From positions 1 to 64,000 of the forward strand of contig JAOIVP010000001.1 of assembly GCA_028224115.1 (NCBI GenBank): 64,000 nucleotides of DNA. The letters run 5' to 3'. The notes under the pieces are model-generated. The model was not told the origin of the DNA and searched no databases. It saw only the letters and a list, made by a program, of their open reading frames with translations. The position numbers were made by a program, and so were the translations under genes. This document shows positions 45,458-55,367 of the stretch, in pieces; positions within the stretch are counted from its first letter, which is position 1; every line of letters starts with the position of its first letter. Origin of the DNA: Candidatus Pelagibacter sp. (lineage in GTDB: Bacteria; Pseudomonadota; Alphaproteobacteria; Pelagibacterales; Pelagibacteraceae).

Positions 45458-46300
45458 TTATAAAGCAACTACTTTCGAGTTTTGCTCACCTAAGTTTTCT
45501 ATTGATAATTTCATTGTATCCCCTGCTTTTAAAAATTGCTGAGGTTTCATTCCCATACCAACACCAGGAGGTGTTCCAGTAGTAATTATATCACCAGGTT
45601 GTAAAGACATGAATTTGCTTACGTAAGATACAATTACATTTACATTAAATATCATTGTACTTGTATTACCAGTTTGCATTCTATTGCCATTAACATCTAA
45701 ACTCATTTTTAGATTATTAATGTCTGATATTTCATCTTTTGTAACAAGATATGGTCCAATTGGTCCATAAGTGTCATGAGATTTTCCTTTAACCCATTGA
45801 CCCATTTTTTCAATTTGCCATTCTCTTTCACTAACATCATTAACTAAACAGTAGCCTAAAATATGATCTTGAGCTGTATCTTCAGAAATATGTTTTACTT
45901 CTTTGCCGATTATAATTCCAAGTTCAACTTCCCAGTCTAATTTCTTTGAATCTGATACGATTTCAACATCATCGTTAGGACCAGATATGCAGCTAGTAGC
46001 TTTCATAAACATTATAGGTTCAGAAGGCACTTCTGCGCCAGTTTCAGCAGCATGATCAGAATAATTTAATCCAATTGCTACAAACTTACCTGGTTTAGTT
46101 ACACAAGAACCAATTCTTTCACTTGAAGATAATTCTGGTAATGAAGATAAATCTAAATTTTGTAATTTTGATATAGTGTCAAAATTCACATGATCAGGAT
46201 TTAAATCTCCAATATGTGAACTAATATCTCTAATCTTGCCTTCTTTATCTAAAGCTGCTGGCTTTTCACTTCCTTTTTGTCCTACTCTTAATAATTTCAT
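45458..46300 (-). CDS. fumarylacetoacetate hydrolase family, 2,4-diketo-3-deoxy-aldonate hydrolase type
   Basis: 280 residues. GLNYSDHAAETGAEVPSEPIMFMKATSCI (residue 78) and the metal Glu and Asp in WEVELGIIIGK and CLVNDVSERE are the FAH motifs. MKLLRVGQKGSEKPAALDKEGKIRDISS is the phrase typical of the 2,4-diketo-3-deoxy-L-fuconate hydrolase group, which splits the product into pyruvate and lactate. It is next to the matching dehydrogenase. Confidence 0.9.
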   Translation of the reverse strand: MKLLRVGQKGSEKPAALDKEGKIRDISSHIGDLNPDHVNFDTISKLQNLDLSSLPELSSSERIGSCVTKPGKFVAIGLNYSDHAAETGAEVPSEPIMFMKATSCISGPNDDVEIVSDSKKLDWEVELGIIIGKEVKHISEDTAQDHILGYCLVNDVSEREWQIEKMGQWVKGKSHDTYGPIGPYLVTKDEISDINNLKMSLDVNGNRMQTGNTSTMIFNVNVIVSYVSKFMSLQPGDIITTGTPPGVGMGMKPQQFLKAGDTMKLSIENLGEQNSKVVAL

Positions 46301-46320
46301 AGTTTTCCTCTTTTTATTAA

Positions 46321-47064
46321 TTAAATTGAAATTCCACCATCAACAGAAATTGTTGTTCCTGTTGTAAATGTTGCATCATCACTAGCCAAATATACAGCCA
46401 TGGCAGCGATTTCCTCTGCAGTTCCTAATCTGCCCATTGGTTGTCTTGCTATAAAATCTTTTTTAGCCTGAACTGGGTCTGGGCTTTGATTAACTCTATC
46501 TTGCCATGAAGGCGAAAATACTGTTCCAGGAGCAATTGAATTACATCTTATGTTTTGTTTTACAAAGTCAGCTGCAATTGATTTAGTTAAACCAATAACC
46601 GCACCTTTTGTAGTTCCATATACAAATCTATTAGAAAATCCTTTTAAACTTGAAGCACATGAAGAAATATTAATTATACTTCCACCGTTTTGCTTTACCA
46701 TTAAGGGTAAAATTGCTTTACACATTTGGTACATAGATTTGACATTTACATCAAAAGAAAAATTCCAATCTTTATCTTCACACTCAAGAATACTACCATG
46801 ATGAACAAATCCAACTGCATTGAATAATACATCTACTTTATCTAAAGTTTTTACAAATTCTAAAATCGCATCATTATCTGTTGAGTCTAACGTTTGAACT
46901 GTAATATTAGGATATTCTTTATTTAGATCAGCTAAAGTTTTATCATTTAAATCTGTTGCAATAACATTTGCACCTTCGTTTTGAAATGCAATTGCGGTTG
47001 CTTTACCAATTCCTTGACCTGCAGCTGTTACCACAATTTTTTTACCATCTAATCTTCCACTCAT
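46321..47064 (-). CDS. SDR, 2-keto-3-deoxy-L-fuconate dehydrogenase type
   Basis: 247 residues. VTAAGQGIGKATA is the NAD loop and VYGTTKGAVIGLT has the catalytic Tyr/Lys; the Ser is in NISSCASSL. ATDLNDKTLADL and the Arg/Gly-rich C-terminus (QPMGRLGTAEEIAAMAVYLASDDATFTTGTTISVDGG) resemble 2-keto-3-deoxy-fuconate dehydrogenases, which make the diketo acid for the FAH enzyme encoded next. It overlaps the beta-hydroxyacid dehydrogenase by 4 bp. Confidence 0.85.
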   Translation of the reverse strand: MSGRLDGKKIVVTAAGQGIGKATAIAFQNEGANVIATDLNDKTLADLNKEYPNITVQTLDSTDNDAILEFVKTLDKVDVLFNAVGFVHHGSILECEDKDWNFSFDVNVKSMYQMCKAILPLMVKQNGGSIINISSCASSLKGFSNRFVYGTTKGAVIGLTKSIAADFVKQNIRCNSIAPGTVFSPSWQDRVNQSPDPVQAKKDFIARQPMGRLGTAEEIAAMAVYLASDDATFTTGTTISVDGGISI

Positions 47065-47930
47065 TTTTTATTTATCCTTTCAATTTCTTTGTAGAGAGAA
47101 CTGTGATCTGTCTCTCCATGTCCATTTTCAACAAGAGTTTTATACATTTCTTTCACTAAATTTGAAATAGGTAAATGTGTATTGAAACTATTTGCGCACT
47201 CCAAAATATTGTTCATATCCTTTAAATGAACTGATGTTTTGCCTTTGGGAGTAAAATCTTTATCTATCATTCTTTTTCCATGTGTTTGGAGTATTTTGCT
47301 ATCTGCCCAGCCACCTGATAAAGCTTTAATCATTTTATTTGCATCTGCTCCTGCTTTTTCACATAAAGTAACTGCTTCTGCTACCGCACCAATAGTTAAT
47401 CCAACTATAATTTGATTTGCTAGTTTAGAAACTTGTCCACTACCAACTGGTCCAACTAAAGTAGGGTTCCCCATGGTTTTAAAAACATCATTAACTTCAT
47501 CAAAAACACTCTGTTCACCACCAACCATTATTGCTAATGACGCCTCTTCTGCTCCAATAGTTCCCCCAGAAACAGGTGCATCTAAATAATTAATATTTTT
47601 AGATTTTAAATTATCTCCATGTTTTACTGCTGTAGTTGGTTTCACTGAACTCATATCAATAACAGTTGTGCCTGATTTTAAATTTTCTAAGAAATTAGAA
47701 CTATCCATCACTTCATTAATTGCCACATCGTCAGTGAGCATAGTAATTACTACGTCACTATCTTTAACAACATCATCAATTGTTAATGCAATTTCTGCAC
47801 CAAACTTTTTTAAAGCTTCGGCTTTCTTTTTAGATCTATTGAAAGCTTTTAAATAATAACCAGCTTTCAATATATTTTTTGCCATAGGAAGACCCATTAG
47901 GCCTATCCCAATAAAACCAATTTTTTTCAT
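47061..47930 (-). CDS. beta-hydroxyacid dehydrogenase (3-hydroxyisobutyrate/tartronate semialdehyde type)
   Basis: 289 residues. IGFIGIGLMGLPMAKNI is the Rossmann loop, DAPVSGGTIGAEEASLAIMVGG is the substrate loop, and GSGQVSKLANQII carries the catalytic Lys. The fit with tartronate semialdehyde reductase (GlxR/GarR) is good, which would funnel 2-hydroxy-3-oxopropionate to glycerate. It abuts dctM (shared base). Confidence 0.88.
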   Translation of the reverse strand: MKKIGFIGIGLMGLPMAKNILKAGYYLKAFNRSKKKAEALKKFGAEIALTIDDVVKDSDVVITMLTDDVAINEVMDSSNFLENLKSGTTVIDMSSVKPTTAVKHGDNLKSKNINYLDAPVSGGTIGAEEASLAIMVGGEQSVFDEVNDVFKTMGNPTLVGPVGSGQVSKLANQIIVGLTIGAVAEAVTLCEKAGADANKMIKALSGGWADSKILQTHGKRMIDKDFTPKGKTSVHLKDMNNILECANSFNTHLPISNLVKEMYKTLVENGHGETDHSSLYKEIERINKK

Positions 47931-49246
47931 TATTTAGTAGGTTTAAACTCGTGAAAATTTTGTGTCGTAAATTCTGGAAAGAACATCACACACGCTAAAA
48001 CAATCAATTGAATTATTATAAAAGGACCAAATCCTCTAAAAATATCTGTTAACGATATGTGTGGTGGTGTAACAGATTTTAAATAAAAAGCGGCTGGTCC
48101 AAATGGTGGGCTTAGAAATGAAACTTGCATATTTACACAAAATAATATTCCAAACCATATAGGATCGAAACCAAGTGCTAAAACTATAGGTAAAAATACA
48201 GGCATTGCTAATAAAACAATCCCTACCCAATCCATAAATGCTCCTAGTATTAAAAACATTATTTGCATCATAAATATTAGATACATAGGTTTTAAATCGT
48301 AGGCCAATATTGTTTCCGCAACATAAGTTGGGCCACCTGCTAAAGAATAAGCTCCAGCTAAAGTAGTTGCACCAAATGTAATTGTTAAAATTGTTCCAGA
48401 GGCTTTAAAAGTTCTAACTAATGCATCTTTAAATAAAAACCATGTTAATTCTTTTCTAAAAAAAATTATGATTAATGTTGCAACAACACCCATTCCCGCT
48501 GCTTCTGTAATTCCTGTTATGCCAGAATAAATCGAACCTAAAACAATTACCACTATTCCAATTGGAGGCAAAAGACCTGGAAGATACGACATCTTCTCTT
48601 TTAATGTTAATGAAGGTTCGTCACTCAATGGTGCTAAATGTGGTTGTAATCTTGTTCGAACTAGAATGTAGGTAATTATTAATCCTGAAATCATTAAACC
48701 TGGAACTATTGCTTCCTGAAATAACATTGTAATTGAAGTTTGAGTTGTTAAACCATAAATAATTAAAACAATTGATGGAGGTATCATTGTTCCTAAAGAG
48801 CCTGACGCACAAATAATTCCAATAGACATATCTTGGTCATATTTAAGTCTCAACATCTGAGGTAACGCAATCAATCCTAATAAAACTATTTCTCCTCCAA
48901 TAATTCCACTCATCGCCGCCATAATTGTTGCCATGATAGCTGTTACAACACCAACTCCCCCTCTAGTTTTTCTTAACCATGCATTTAAAGCATCATATAA
49001 ATCTCTAGCTATATTTGAGCGCTCAAGTAAGGAGGCCATAAATATAAATAAAGGAACTGATAAAAAAGAATAAGTTACAACAAGTGAATAATATCTTGAA
49101 AGTAAAATACCCATTGCATGTTCACCAATATTTACAAATACTATAACTGCAGCCATAAAACCTGATGCAAAACCAAGCGGGACTCCAATAGCAATAAGTA
49201 CAAGTAGTCCAAATATGACGATTAATGAAAGTGTTCCTATATCCAT
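47930..49246 (-). CDS. dctM: TRAP transporter large permease DctM
   Basis: 438 residues with 12 helices. FLSVPLFIFMASLLERSNIARDLYDAL near residue 60 and GIICASGSLGTMIPPSIVLIIYG near residue 150 are the DctM signatures. It forms the Na+-driven channel with DctQ. A 1 bp gap separates it from dctQ and it shares one base with the next gene. The substrate is probably an acidic sugar or sugar acid. Confidence 0.95.
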   Translation of the reverse strand: MDIGTLSLIVIFGLLVLIAIGVPLGFASGFMAAVIVFVNIGEHAMGILLSRYYSLVVTYSFLSVPLFIFMASLLERSNIARDLYDALNAWLRKTRGGVGVVTAIMATIMAAMSGIIGGEIVLLGLIALPQMLRLKYDQDMSIGIICASGSLGTMIPPSIVLIIYGLTTQTSITMLFQEAIVPGLMISGLIITYILVRTRLQPHLAPLSDEPSLTLKEKMSYLPGLLPPIGIVVIVLGSIYSGITGITEAAGMGVVATLIIIFFRKELTWFLFKDALVRTFKASGTILTITFGATTLAGAYSLAGGPTYVAETILAYDLKPMYLIFMMQIMFLILGAFMDWVGIVLLAMPVFLPIVLALGFDPIWFGILFCVNMQVSFLSPPFGPAAFYLKSVTPPHISLTDIFRGFGPFIIIQLIVLACVMFFPEFTTQNFHEFKPTK

Positions 49247-49247
49247 T

Positions 49248-49817
49248 TTATTTTAAATCTTTTGAAGGGTCGTATTGTTTTTCTTTTGGATTCTTCCAAT
49301 CAATAATTAAATTATTCACTGTTTGAACAGCGATAAGGAATACACAAATCAGTGTAAGTGGCTTCATAGTTGCGGGAATTGGTGGGTCCCAAAACGTTGC
49401 AAACCTTTCCCATGTTGTGAATGATCTATGAGCGTCTTCCCAACCACCATAAATTACAGCTATAGCAAATAATACAATTACAATTGCACTTATTAAGTCA
49501 AAAATTCTCTGTGTTGGTCTTTCTACATAATCATACAGCATCACAATTCTTATGTGACTTCTAAGTCTTGTGGCATATATTCCACCAACCAAGTAAATAA
49601 CCCCTGCTAACCACAAACATAGCTCATTTACCCACATAGTTGGTTTTTCCATAATATATCTCATAAAAATTTCATACATCATCACAATTACAATGATTGG
49701 GATTAAATATTTAATTGTATGACTTATAAATAAAGTAATTCTATCTATCCAATTAATCGGAAAATCATCTCTGCTTGCAACTTTTTCAGTTTGTTCTTGT
49801 AAGGATTTATCAAGCAT
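49248..49817 (-). CDS. dctQ: TRAP transporter small permease DctQ
   Basis: 189 residues with four helices. IDRITLFISHTIKYLIPIIVIVMMYEIFMRYIMEKPTMWVNEL is the usual DctQ N-terminal segment, and YATRLRSHIRIVML with QRIFDLIS follows. It stands between dctP and dctM. A hairpin terminator between dctP and this gene probably lowers its expression relative to dctP. Confidence 0.93.
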   Translation of the reverse strand: MLDKSLQEQTEKVASRDDFPINWIDRITLFISHTIKYLIPIIVIVMMYEIFMRYIMEKPTMWVNELCLWLAGVIYLVGGIYATRLRSHIRIVMLYDYVERPTQRIFDLISAIVIVLFAIAVIYGGWEDAHRSFTTWERFATFWDPPIPATMKPLTLICVFLIAVQTVNNLIIDWKNPKEKQYDPSKDLK

Positions 49818-49831
49818 AAGTTTTAAATTTT

Positions 49832-49860
49832 AAAAAAGAAGGGCCCTTTCAGGCCCTTCA
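49832..49860 (-). terminator. intercistronic hairpin between dctP and dctQ
   Basis: GAAGGGCC and GGCCCTTC (49838-49845 with 49852-49859) pair around six bases, followed on the minus strand by TTTTTTA. It sits right after dctP and before the permeases, so it likely makes the binding protein more abundant than the membrane part. Confidence 0.85.
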
Positions 49861-49882
49861 AGATTTTAATGTATACCTATAA

Positions 49883-50899
49883 TTATAGGATACCGTTTGC
49901 TTTCATGTAAGCTGTGTGCATCTCTATAAGTTGAGCAGCCTCAGGAGATTTAGTCTTCCAAGTTTCCCAAGCTTTTAATGCAGACGCTCTGAATTTAGCT
50001 CTCTCTGATGGAGCCCAGTCATGAAGAGTAACACCTTGAGCATTTAAAATTTTAACTGCTTCAGCATTTTTTCTCTCAACTAAACTAGTGATAGTTCTAC
50101 CAGCTATTTCAATTCCAGCTTTCATAGCACCTCTTTCATGCTTCTTAAGCTTTTTCCAAACTTTAGTATTACAAGCTAAATGGTCAGCTGGCATAGAGTG
50201 GAAACCAGGATATGTAGCATATTTATTTTGCTCATAGTGTCCACCAGCAGTGTTCGTTGCTAAACTAGAATAGTCAGCACCATCAATCAGACCAGTTTGT
50301 AATGCAGTTGGAACTTCACCAAAATCCATTACGATTGGCTTAGCACCTAGATCTGCAAAAATCATACTTTCCATTCCTGGAGGTGATCTAAATTTAAAGT
50401 CTTTGATAGATGCAACATCTGGAATTGGAACACTTGAAATAAGTGATTCATGTCCAGGTATCCACCAACCAATAAGTGTCATTCCATATTTATTATATAA
50501 TGCATCAACAGCATCTTGAGCTCCAGGGAACTTTAAGAAATCATATTGTTGATAAGGGTTATCGTATCCACCCATTACATCACCAGCAAATTGAAACGCT
50601 GCATTCTTACCAGTTTGGTAACCAGCACCAGTCATATCACAGTCGATAATTCCAGTTTGTGCAGAGTTAAATACTTCAGCAGATTTTCCTGATACTGAAG
50701 ATGAATAAAACATTTCAACTTTCAAGCTTCCACCAGAAAACATTTCAACATTTTTTGCGAATTGAGCCGCAACTTCACCATTTGGTGAATTAGCAGTAAA
50801 GTGTGTTTCAATTTTTAAAGTCTTTGCGTTAACAGAGCCTAATAAAGCAACTGAAACAACAGCTACCACAGCTATAGTTTTTGTTATTAATTTTAACAT
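49883..50899 (-). CDS. dctP: TRAP transporter solute-binding protein DctP
   Basis: 338 residues with a signal peptide at residues 1-25 (ending SVNA, then KTLKIET). SPNGEVAAQFAKNVEMFSGGSLKV is the family N-lobe motif, FKFRSPPGMESMIFADLGAKPIVMDFGEVPTALQTGLIDGADY is the ligand-binding Arg segment, and FHSMPADHLACNTKVWKKL follows. It gives the transporter its substrate. GC is higher than its neighbours, in keeping with strong expression. Ribosome site AGAGGAAGATAATG. Confidence 0.95.
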   Translation of the reverse strand: MLKLITKTIAVVAVVSVALLGSVNAKTLKIETHFTANSPNGEVAAQFAKNVEMFSGGSLKVEMFYSSSVSGKSAEVFNSAQTGIIDCDMTGAGYQTGKNAAFQFAGDVMGGYDNPYQQYDFLKFPGAQDAVDALYNKYGMTLIGWWIPGHESLISSVPIPDVASIKDFKFRSPPGMESMIFADLGAKPIVMDFGEVPTALQTGLIDGADYSSLATNTAGGHYEQNKYATYPGFHSMPADHLACNTKVWKKLKKHERGAMKAGIEIAGRTITSLVERKNAEAVKILNAQGVTLHDWAPSERAKFRASALKAWETWKTKSPEAAQLIEMHTAYMKANGIL

Positions 50900-51011
50900 T
50901 ATCTTCCTCTCGGTTATGTTTTTAATAATCGAACTTAATCACATTTGTTTTTTAATTTCAAATAAAACGAGAATAATATGTGTATAGAAATTATATATAT
51001 TAACTAAATAA

Positions 51012-51030
51012 ACAACTTTAAGTTGTATTA
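51012..51030 (-). terminator. weak hairpin at the end of the hydroxyacid dehydrogenase gene
   Basis: ACAACTTTAAGTTGT is a perfect palindrome immediately after the stop codon. On the minus strand it is followed by TTATTTAG, a weak U-tract. It may end the ilvD-type/hydroxyacid dehydrogenase transcript; alternatively it is an operator in the 128-base gap before dctP. Confidence 0.45.
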
Positions 51031-51996
51031 GACTACTTCAGAAATAAGTGGTCTATTTTCAAAAAAACAAAAGATATTATCAACTGCCATCATGCTCATA
51101 GCTAAACGAGTTTCATGAGTAGCGCTCCCAACATGAGGTAAAACAAAACAATTATCCAGTTTCATATATCTTTCATCAAGATTAGGCTCATTATTAAAAA
51201 CATCCAATCCAGCAGCGTAAATCTTATTATTTTGCAAAGCATCAATAAGAGCATCGTCATCAATGGTTGATCCTCTTGAAGTATTAATTACTACTGCATG
51301 TTTTGGTAGCAAAGAAATAGTTGATGTATTTAAGATATGTTTAGTTTCAGATGTTGCTGGAGTATGTATGCTTACAAAATCACATTCAGGCATCATCGAT
51401 TTAACATCAGAAAAATATTTTGCACCATCTTCTAAATCTTCTGAAAGCTTATTTCTATTATAATAAATTATTTTCATACCAAATGCTTTTGCACATTTAG
51501 CAGCCATTCTACCAATTCGACCCATACCTATTATACCAAGAGTTTTTCCTGTAACAGAATTTCCTATCATAAATTTAGTAAGGTCAGGTTTTTGATCTTT
51601 CCATGTTCCAGATCTTACAAGATTATAAGCTTCACCTATCCTTCTCGATGCAGCTAAAATCAAAAGAATTGTTGTTTCAGCAACAGCTTCATTTAAAACA
51701 TTTGGTGTATTGGTAACTTTAATTTTTTTACTTTCGGCAGATTTAACAGAAATGTTGTCGTAGCCCACTCCAACCTGAGCAATAATTTTTAATTTACCAT
51801 TTAGATCTTTAAAAAACTCTTGACCAATTTTATCAAACCCTGTTGAAATAAATCCATCATACTCATTAGCCATCTTGATAAGATCGGCATTTGGAATTGG
51901 CTCATCTTTTAAATTAAGAGTTACATCAAAATTTGTCTTTAATTTTTCTTCCGCTCCATCTGATAATTTTCTTGTAACTAGTATTTTTGGTTTCAT
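51028..51996 (-). CDS. D-2-hydroxyacid dehydrogenase (glyoxylate/hydroxypyruvate reductase type)
   Basis: 322 residues. GKTLGIIGMGRIGRMAAKCAKAFG is the NAD loop. The catalytic Arg is in NTSRGSTIDD, Glu in FNNEPNLDE and His in LPHVGSATHE. The GyaR-like pattern suggests reduction of glyoxylate or hydroxypyruvate, or oxidation of a D-2-hydroxy acid. One base separates it from the IlvD/Edd gene, so they share an operon. Confidence 0.9.
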   Translation of the reverse strand: MKPKILVTRKLSDGAEEKLKTNFDVTLNLKDEPIPNADLIKMANEYDGFISTGFDKIGQEFFKDLNGKLKIIAQVGVGYDNISVKSAESKKIKVTNTPNVLNEAVAETTILLILAASRRIGEAYNLVRSGTWKDQKPDLTKFMIGNSVTGKTLGIIGMGRIGRMAAKCAKAFGMKIIYYNRNKLSEDLEDGAKYFSDVKSMMPECDFVSIHTPATSETKHILNTSTISLLPKHAVVINTSRGSTIDDDALIDALQNNKIYAAGLDVFNNEPNLDERYMKLDNCFVLPHVGSATHETRLAMSMMAVDNIFCFFENRPLISEVV

Positions 51997-51997
51997 A

Positions 51998-53782
51998 TTA
52001 ATGAGAATTTCTTGGAAGACCTTTTTTATTTGAGATATCTAAATATGTTCCACGAGATTTAATACAAGCACCATCTTCAAGTTGGCTCACAGTATTTCTA
52101 AAAATTTCTTGCCATGGAGTTTGGTTATTTGCTTTAAATAATTTTTTATTTTTTCTTCTTTTTTTAAATTCAGATTGAGAAATTAATAAATCAACTCTTC
52201 TTTTGTTTAAATCTATTTTCATTTTATCACCTGTTTTAACGATCCCTAAATCACCTCCTACAGCAGACTCTGGTGAAACATGAAGAATTGATGGACTTTC
52301 AGATGTTCCGCTTTGTCTGCCGTCTCCAAGAGTTGGTAAATGTATAATTCCTTTTTTTAACAATCTAGCAGGTGGTTGCATATTAACTACTTCGGCAGAT
52401 CCTGGATAACCAACTGGACCACAACCTCTTATAATTAAAATAGAATTTTCATCTACTTTTAACTTTTTATCATTTATTCTCTTATGATAATCCTCAGGCC
52501 CTTCAAATACTACTGCTTTTCCATTAAATACGTTTGGATTTTTTAGATCTGAAAGATATCTATCTCTAAATTCTTTGCTTATAACCGATGTTTTCATAAT
52601 GGCTGATGAAAAAAAGTTACTTTTCATAACTAAAAAACCAGCATTTTTCTCTAAACTATTTTTAAAAGTTTTTATTACCTTTGGATCTGTATCTATTTTT
52701 CTTTTTAAATTTTTGCCGACAGTTTTCCCTGTAACTGTCATGATATTGGTATGTATCTTTTTATTTTTAATCAATTCTTTCATCACAGCAGGTACACCAC
52801 CTGCTCTATAGAAACTTTCCATTAAATATTCTCCTGCTGGTTGGCAGTTAACTAAAAGAGGAATATTGTGTCCTAACTTTTGCCAATCTGATAAATCAAA
52901 TTTTATTCCCATATGTTTTGCAATTGCACTTAAATGAGGAGTACAGTTACTTGATCCACCAATCGCACTTGCAACTATGACTGCATTTTCAAATGCTTTA
53001 CGCGTCATAATCTTAGATGGTGTTAAATCTTCGTGAACCATTCCAACTATTCTTTGTCCAGTTTCAAAAGAAATTTGTTCTCGCTCTCTATATGGAGCAG
53101 GTATAACAGCACAACCAGTTAAAGACATTCCTAAAGCTTCTGCAACTGAATTCATAGAAGATGCTGTTCCCATTGTATTACAATGACCAACACTTGGTGC
53201 AGAAGATGCAACCATGTCCATGAACTCATCATAATTAATTTCACCTTTAGCTAAAAGTTTTCTAGCTTCCCATACAACCATTCCTGATCCAGCCAACTTA
53301 CCTTTGTAAACTCCATCTAACATTGGTCCACCTGACAAAACAATTGCAGGTAAGTTTACAGTTGCTGCAGCCATTAATGCAGCAGGAGTAGTTTTATCAC
53401 AACCTGTTGTTAAGATTACACCATCGATTGGATACCCATATAAAACTTCAACTAACGACAAGTAAGATAGATTTCTATCTAACATTGCAGTGGGTCTTTT
53501 TCCTGTTTCTTGAATTGGATGGGTTGGAAACTCCATTGGAATTCCACCAGCTCTTCTTATTCCATCTTTAATTCTTTTGCTTAAAGACAAAAAATGTCTA
53601 TTGCATGGTGAAAGATCACTTCCAGATTGAGCAATACCAATTATAGGGTTTCCTGATTGTAATTCTTTTCGTGTTAATCCATAATTAAGATATCGCTCTA
53701 AATAAAGAGCAGTCATTTCTGGATCTTTTGGATTATTGAACCATTGTTGACTTCTTAAATTTTTTTTACGTTTTGTTGGCAT
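51998..53782 (-). CDS. IlvD/Edd-family sugar acid dehydratase (xylonate/arabonate type)
   Basis: 594 residues. The Fe-S Cys set is in SPCNRHFLSL, LTTGCDKTTPAALMAA and GHCNTMGTASSMN. MTALYLERYLNYGLTRKELQSGNPIIGIAQSGSDLSPC and YPIDGVILTTGC match pentonate dehydratases (XylD/AraC) rather than valine-pathway IlvD, which lacks this leader. Expected product: 2-keto-3-deoxy-pentonate. Divergent from the UxaA gene by 48 bp. Confidence 0.88.
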   Translation of the reverse strand: MPTKRKKNLRSQQWFNNPKDPEMTALYLERYLNYGLTRKELQSGNPIIGIAQSGSDLSPCNRHFLSLSKRIKDGIRRAGGIPMEFPTHPIQETGKRPTAMLDRNLSYLSLVEVLYGYPIDGVILTTGCDKTTPAALMAAATVNLPAIVLSGGPMLDGVYKGKLAGSGMVVWEARKLLAKGEINYDEFMDMVASSAPSVGHCNTMGTASSMNSVAEALGMSLTGCAVIPAPYREREQISFETGQRIVGMVHEDLTPSKIMTRKAFENAVIVASAIGGSSNCTPHLSAIAKHMGIKFDLSDWQKLGHNIPLLVNCQPAGEYLMESFYRAGGVPAVMKELIKNKKIHTNIMTVTGKTVGKNLKRKIDTDPKVIKTFKNSLEKNAGFLVMKSNFFSSAIMKTSVISKEFRDRYLSDLKNPNVFNGKAVVFEGPEDYHKRINDKKLKVDENSILIIRGCGPVGYPGSAEVVNMQPPARLLKKGIIHLPTLGDGRQSGTSESPSILHVSPESAVGGDLGIVKTGDKMKIDLNKRRVDLLISQSEFKKRRKNKKLFKANNQTPWQEIFRNTVSQLEDGACIKSRGTYLDISNKKGLPRNSH

Positions 53783-53830
53783 AAATAATTTGTAATGACT
53801 TGTTTAGAATTTTAGTTATATAATAAAAAT

Positions 53831-55336
53831 ATGAATAATCTAATAGTTTTAAACCAAAATGACAACGTAGGTGTAAGTCAATTTATTATTCCTGAAAAAA
53901 CTAAAATAGAAGGGCACGATATTAGCACTATTGATCCAATTCCCTTTGGCCACAAAGTTTGTTTAAAATCAATAAATAAAGGGGATCCTATAATAAAATA
54001 CGACCAAATAATTGGATTTGCACTAAATGATATTAAGCCAGGGGAACATGTTCATTCACATAATCTAGAATTTAGAGAATTTAAAAGAGATTTTAAAGTA
54101 ACTGACAAAAAAAATATTATTAATGAAAAGGCAGATACTTTTTTTAATGGGATTTTAAGAGATAACGGCGATGTGGCTACTAGAAATTATATTGGAATAG
54201 TAAGTACTGTTAATTGTTCTGCAACTGTAACCAAAATGATTGTGGAAAGAATTAAATACTCCAAAATTCTTGAAGATTACCCAAATATTGATGGGATAGT
54301 TCCAATTACCCACTCTACAGGATGTGGAATGAACACGGTAAGTGAAGGTATGCAAATTTTTCAAAGAACAATTGATGGATTTAAAAATCATCCAAATTTT
54401 TCACATGTTTTTGTTATAGGTTTAGGATGTGAGTGTGCACAAGTAAGCTTATTTGATGAGTCTTTAAAAAAACATAATAGAATTCATTTTTTAACTATCC
54501 AAGATGAAGGTGGAACCAAAAAAATTGTTGAAAAAGTATTGTCTCAAATTAAAAATTTATTAACAGAAGCAAATAATGTTGAAAGAACCTCGCTACCAGT
54601 TAGTAATCTAACACTTGCTTTGCAATGTGGTGGATCAGATGGATATTCAGGAATAACAGCAAATCCTGCATTAGGAGTTGCAGCTGATTTATTGGTTAAA
54701 AAAGGTGGAAGTTCAATTTTATCTGAAACTCCTGAAATATATGGAGCAGAACATTTGCTAATTAATAGAGCTAACTCACAAGAAACAGCTGATAAACTAA
54801 TTAAGAGAATTGAATGGTGGAAACATTACACTACAATAAATAATAGTTCGATGGATAACAATCCTGCACCTGGAAATAAAAAAGGAGGGTTAACTACAAT
54901 TTTAGAAAAATCTCTAGGAGCTGTAGCTAAGGGAGGAAACTCCACCCTTCAAGATGTATTGCAGTATGCTGAACCTTTAAAAAACAAAGGTTTTAATTTT
55001 ATGGACTCTCCAGGCTATGATCCTGTTTCTGTAACTGGCCAAGTAGCATCAGGAGCAAATGTAATTTGCTTTACTACGGGTAGAGGTTCATGTTTTGGAT
55101 GCAAACCAGTACCAAGTTTAAAACTATCAACTAATTCAGCTATGTATGAAAAAATGTCAGAAGATATGGATATCAATTGTGGGACAATTGCAGAAGGAAA
55201 AGAAAAAGTAGAAGAAGTTGGTCAAAAAATATTTGAACTAGTAGTAGATACAGCCTCTGGAAATAAGTCAAAAAGTGAAATTAACGGCTATGGTGATGAA
55301 GAATTTAATCCTTGGCAAGTTGGCGTTGTAATGTAA
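53831..55336 (+). CDS. UxaA-family altronate/galactarate dehydratase
   Basis: 501 residues. An N-terminal SAF domain (residues about 5-85, GHKVCLKSINKGDPIIKYDQIIGFALNDIKPGEHVHSHN) is joined to the UxaA core. GIVPITHSTGCGMN (residue 157), GLGCECAQVS and LQCGGSDGYSGITANPALG carry the Fe-S-site Cys/His, and FTTGRGSCFGCKPVPSLKLSTNS is near residue 415. Altronate or galactarate is the usual substrate. It is divergent from the IlvD/Edd gene. Confidence 0.9.
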   Translation: MNNLIVLNQNDNVGVSQFIIPEKTKIEGHDISTIDPIPFGHKVCLKSINKGDPIIKYDQIIGFALNDIKPGEHVHSHNLEFREFKRDFKVTDKKNIINEKADTFFNGILRDNGDVATRNYIGIVSTVNCSATVTKMIVERIKYSKILEDYPNIDGIVPITHSTGCGMNTVSEGMQIFQRTIDGFKNHPNFSHVFVIGLGCECAQVSLFDESLKKHNRIHFLTIQDEGGTKKIVEKVLSQIKNLLTEANNVERTSLPVSNLTLALQCGGSDGYSGITANPALGVAADLLVKKGGSSILSETPEIYGAEHLLINRANSQETADKLIKRIEWWKHYTTINNSSMDNNPAPGNKKGGLTTILEKSLGAVAKGGNSTLQDVLQYAEPLKNKGFNFMDSPGYDPVSVTGQVASGANVICFTTGRGSCFGCKPVPSLKLSTNSAMYEKMSEDMDINCGTIAEGKEKVEEVGQKIFELVVDTASGNKSKSEINGYGDEEFNPWQVGVVM

Positions 55337-55367
55337 ATATTTTTAGATATTTACACACTTTAATACC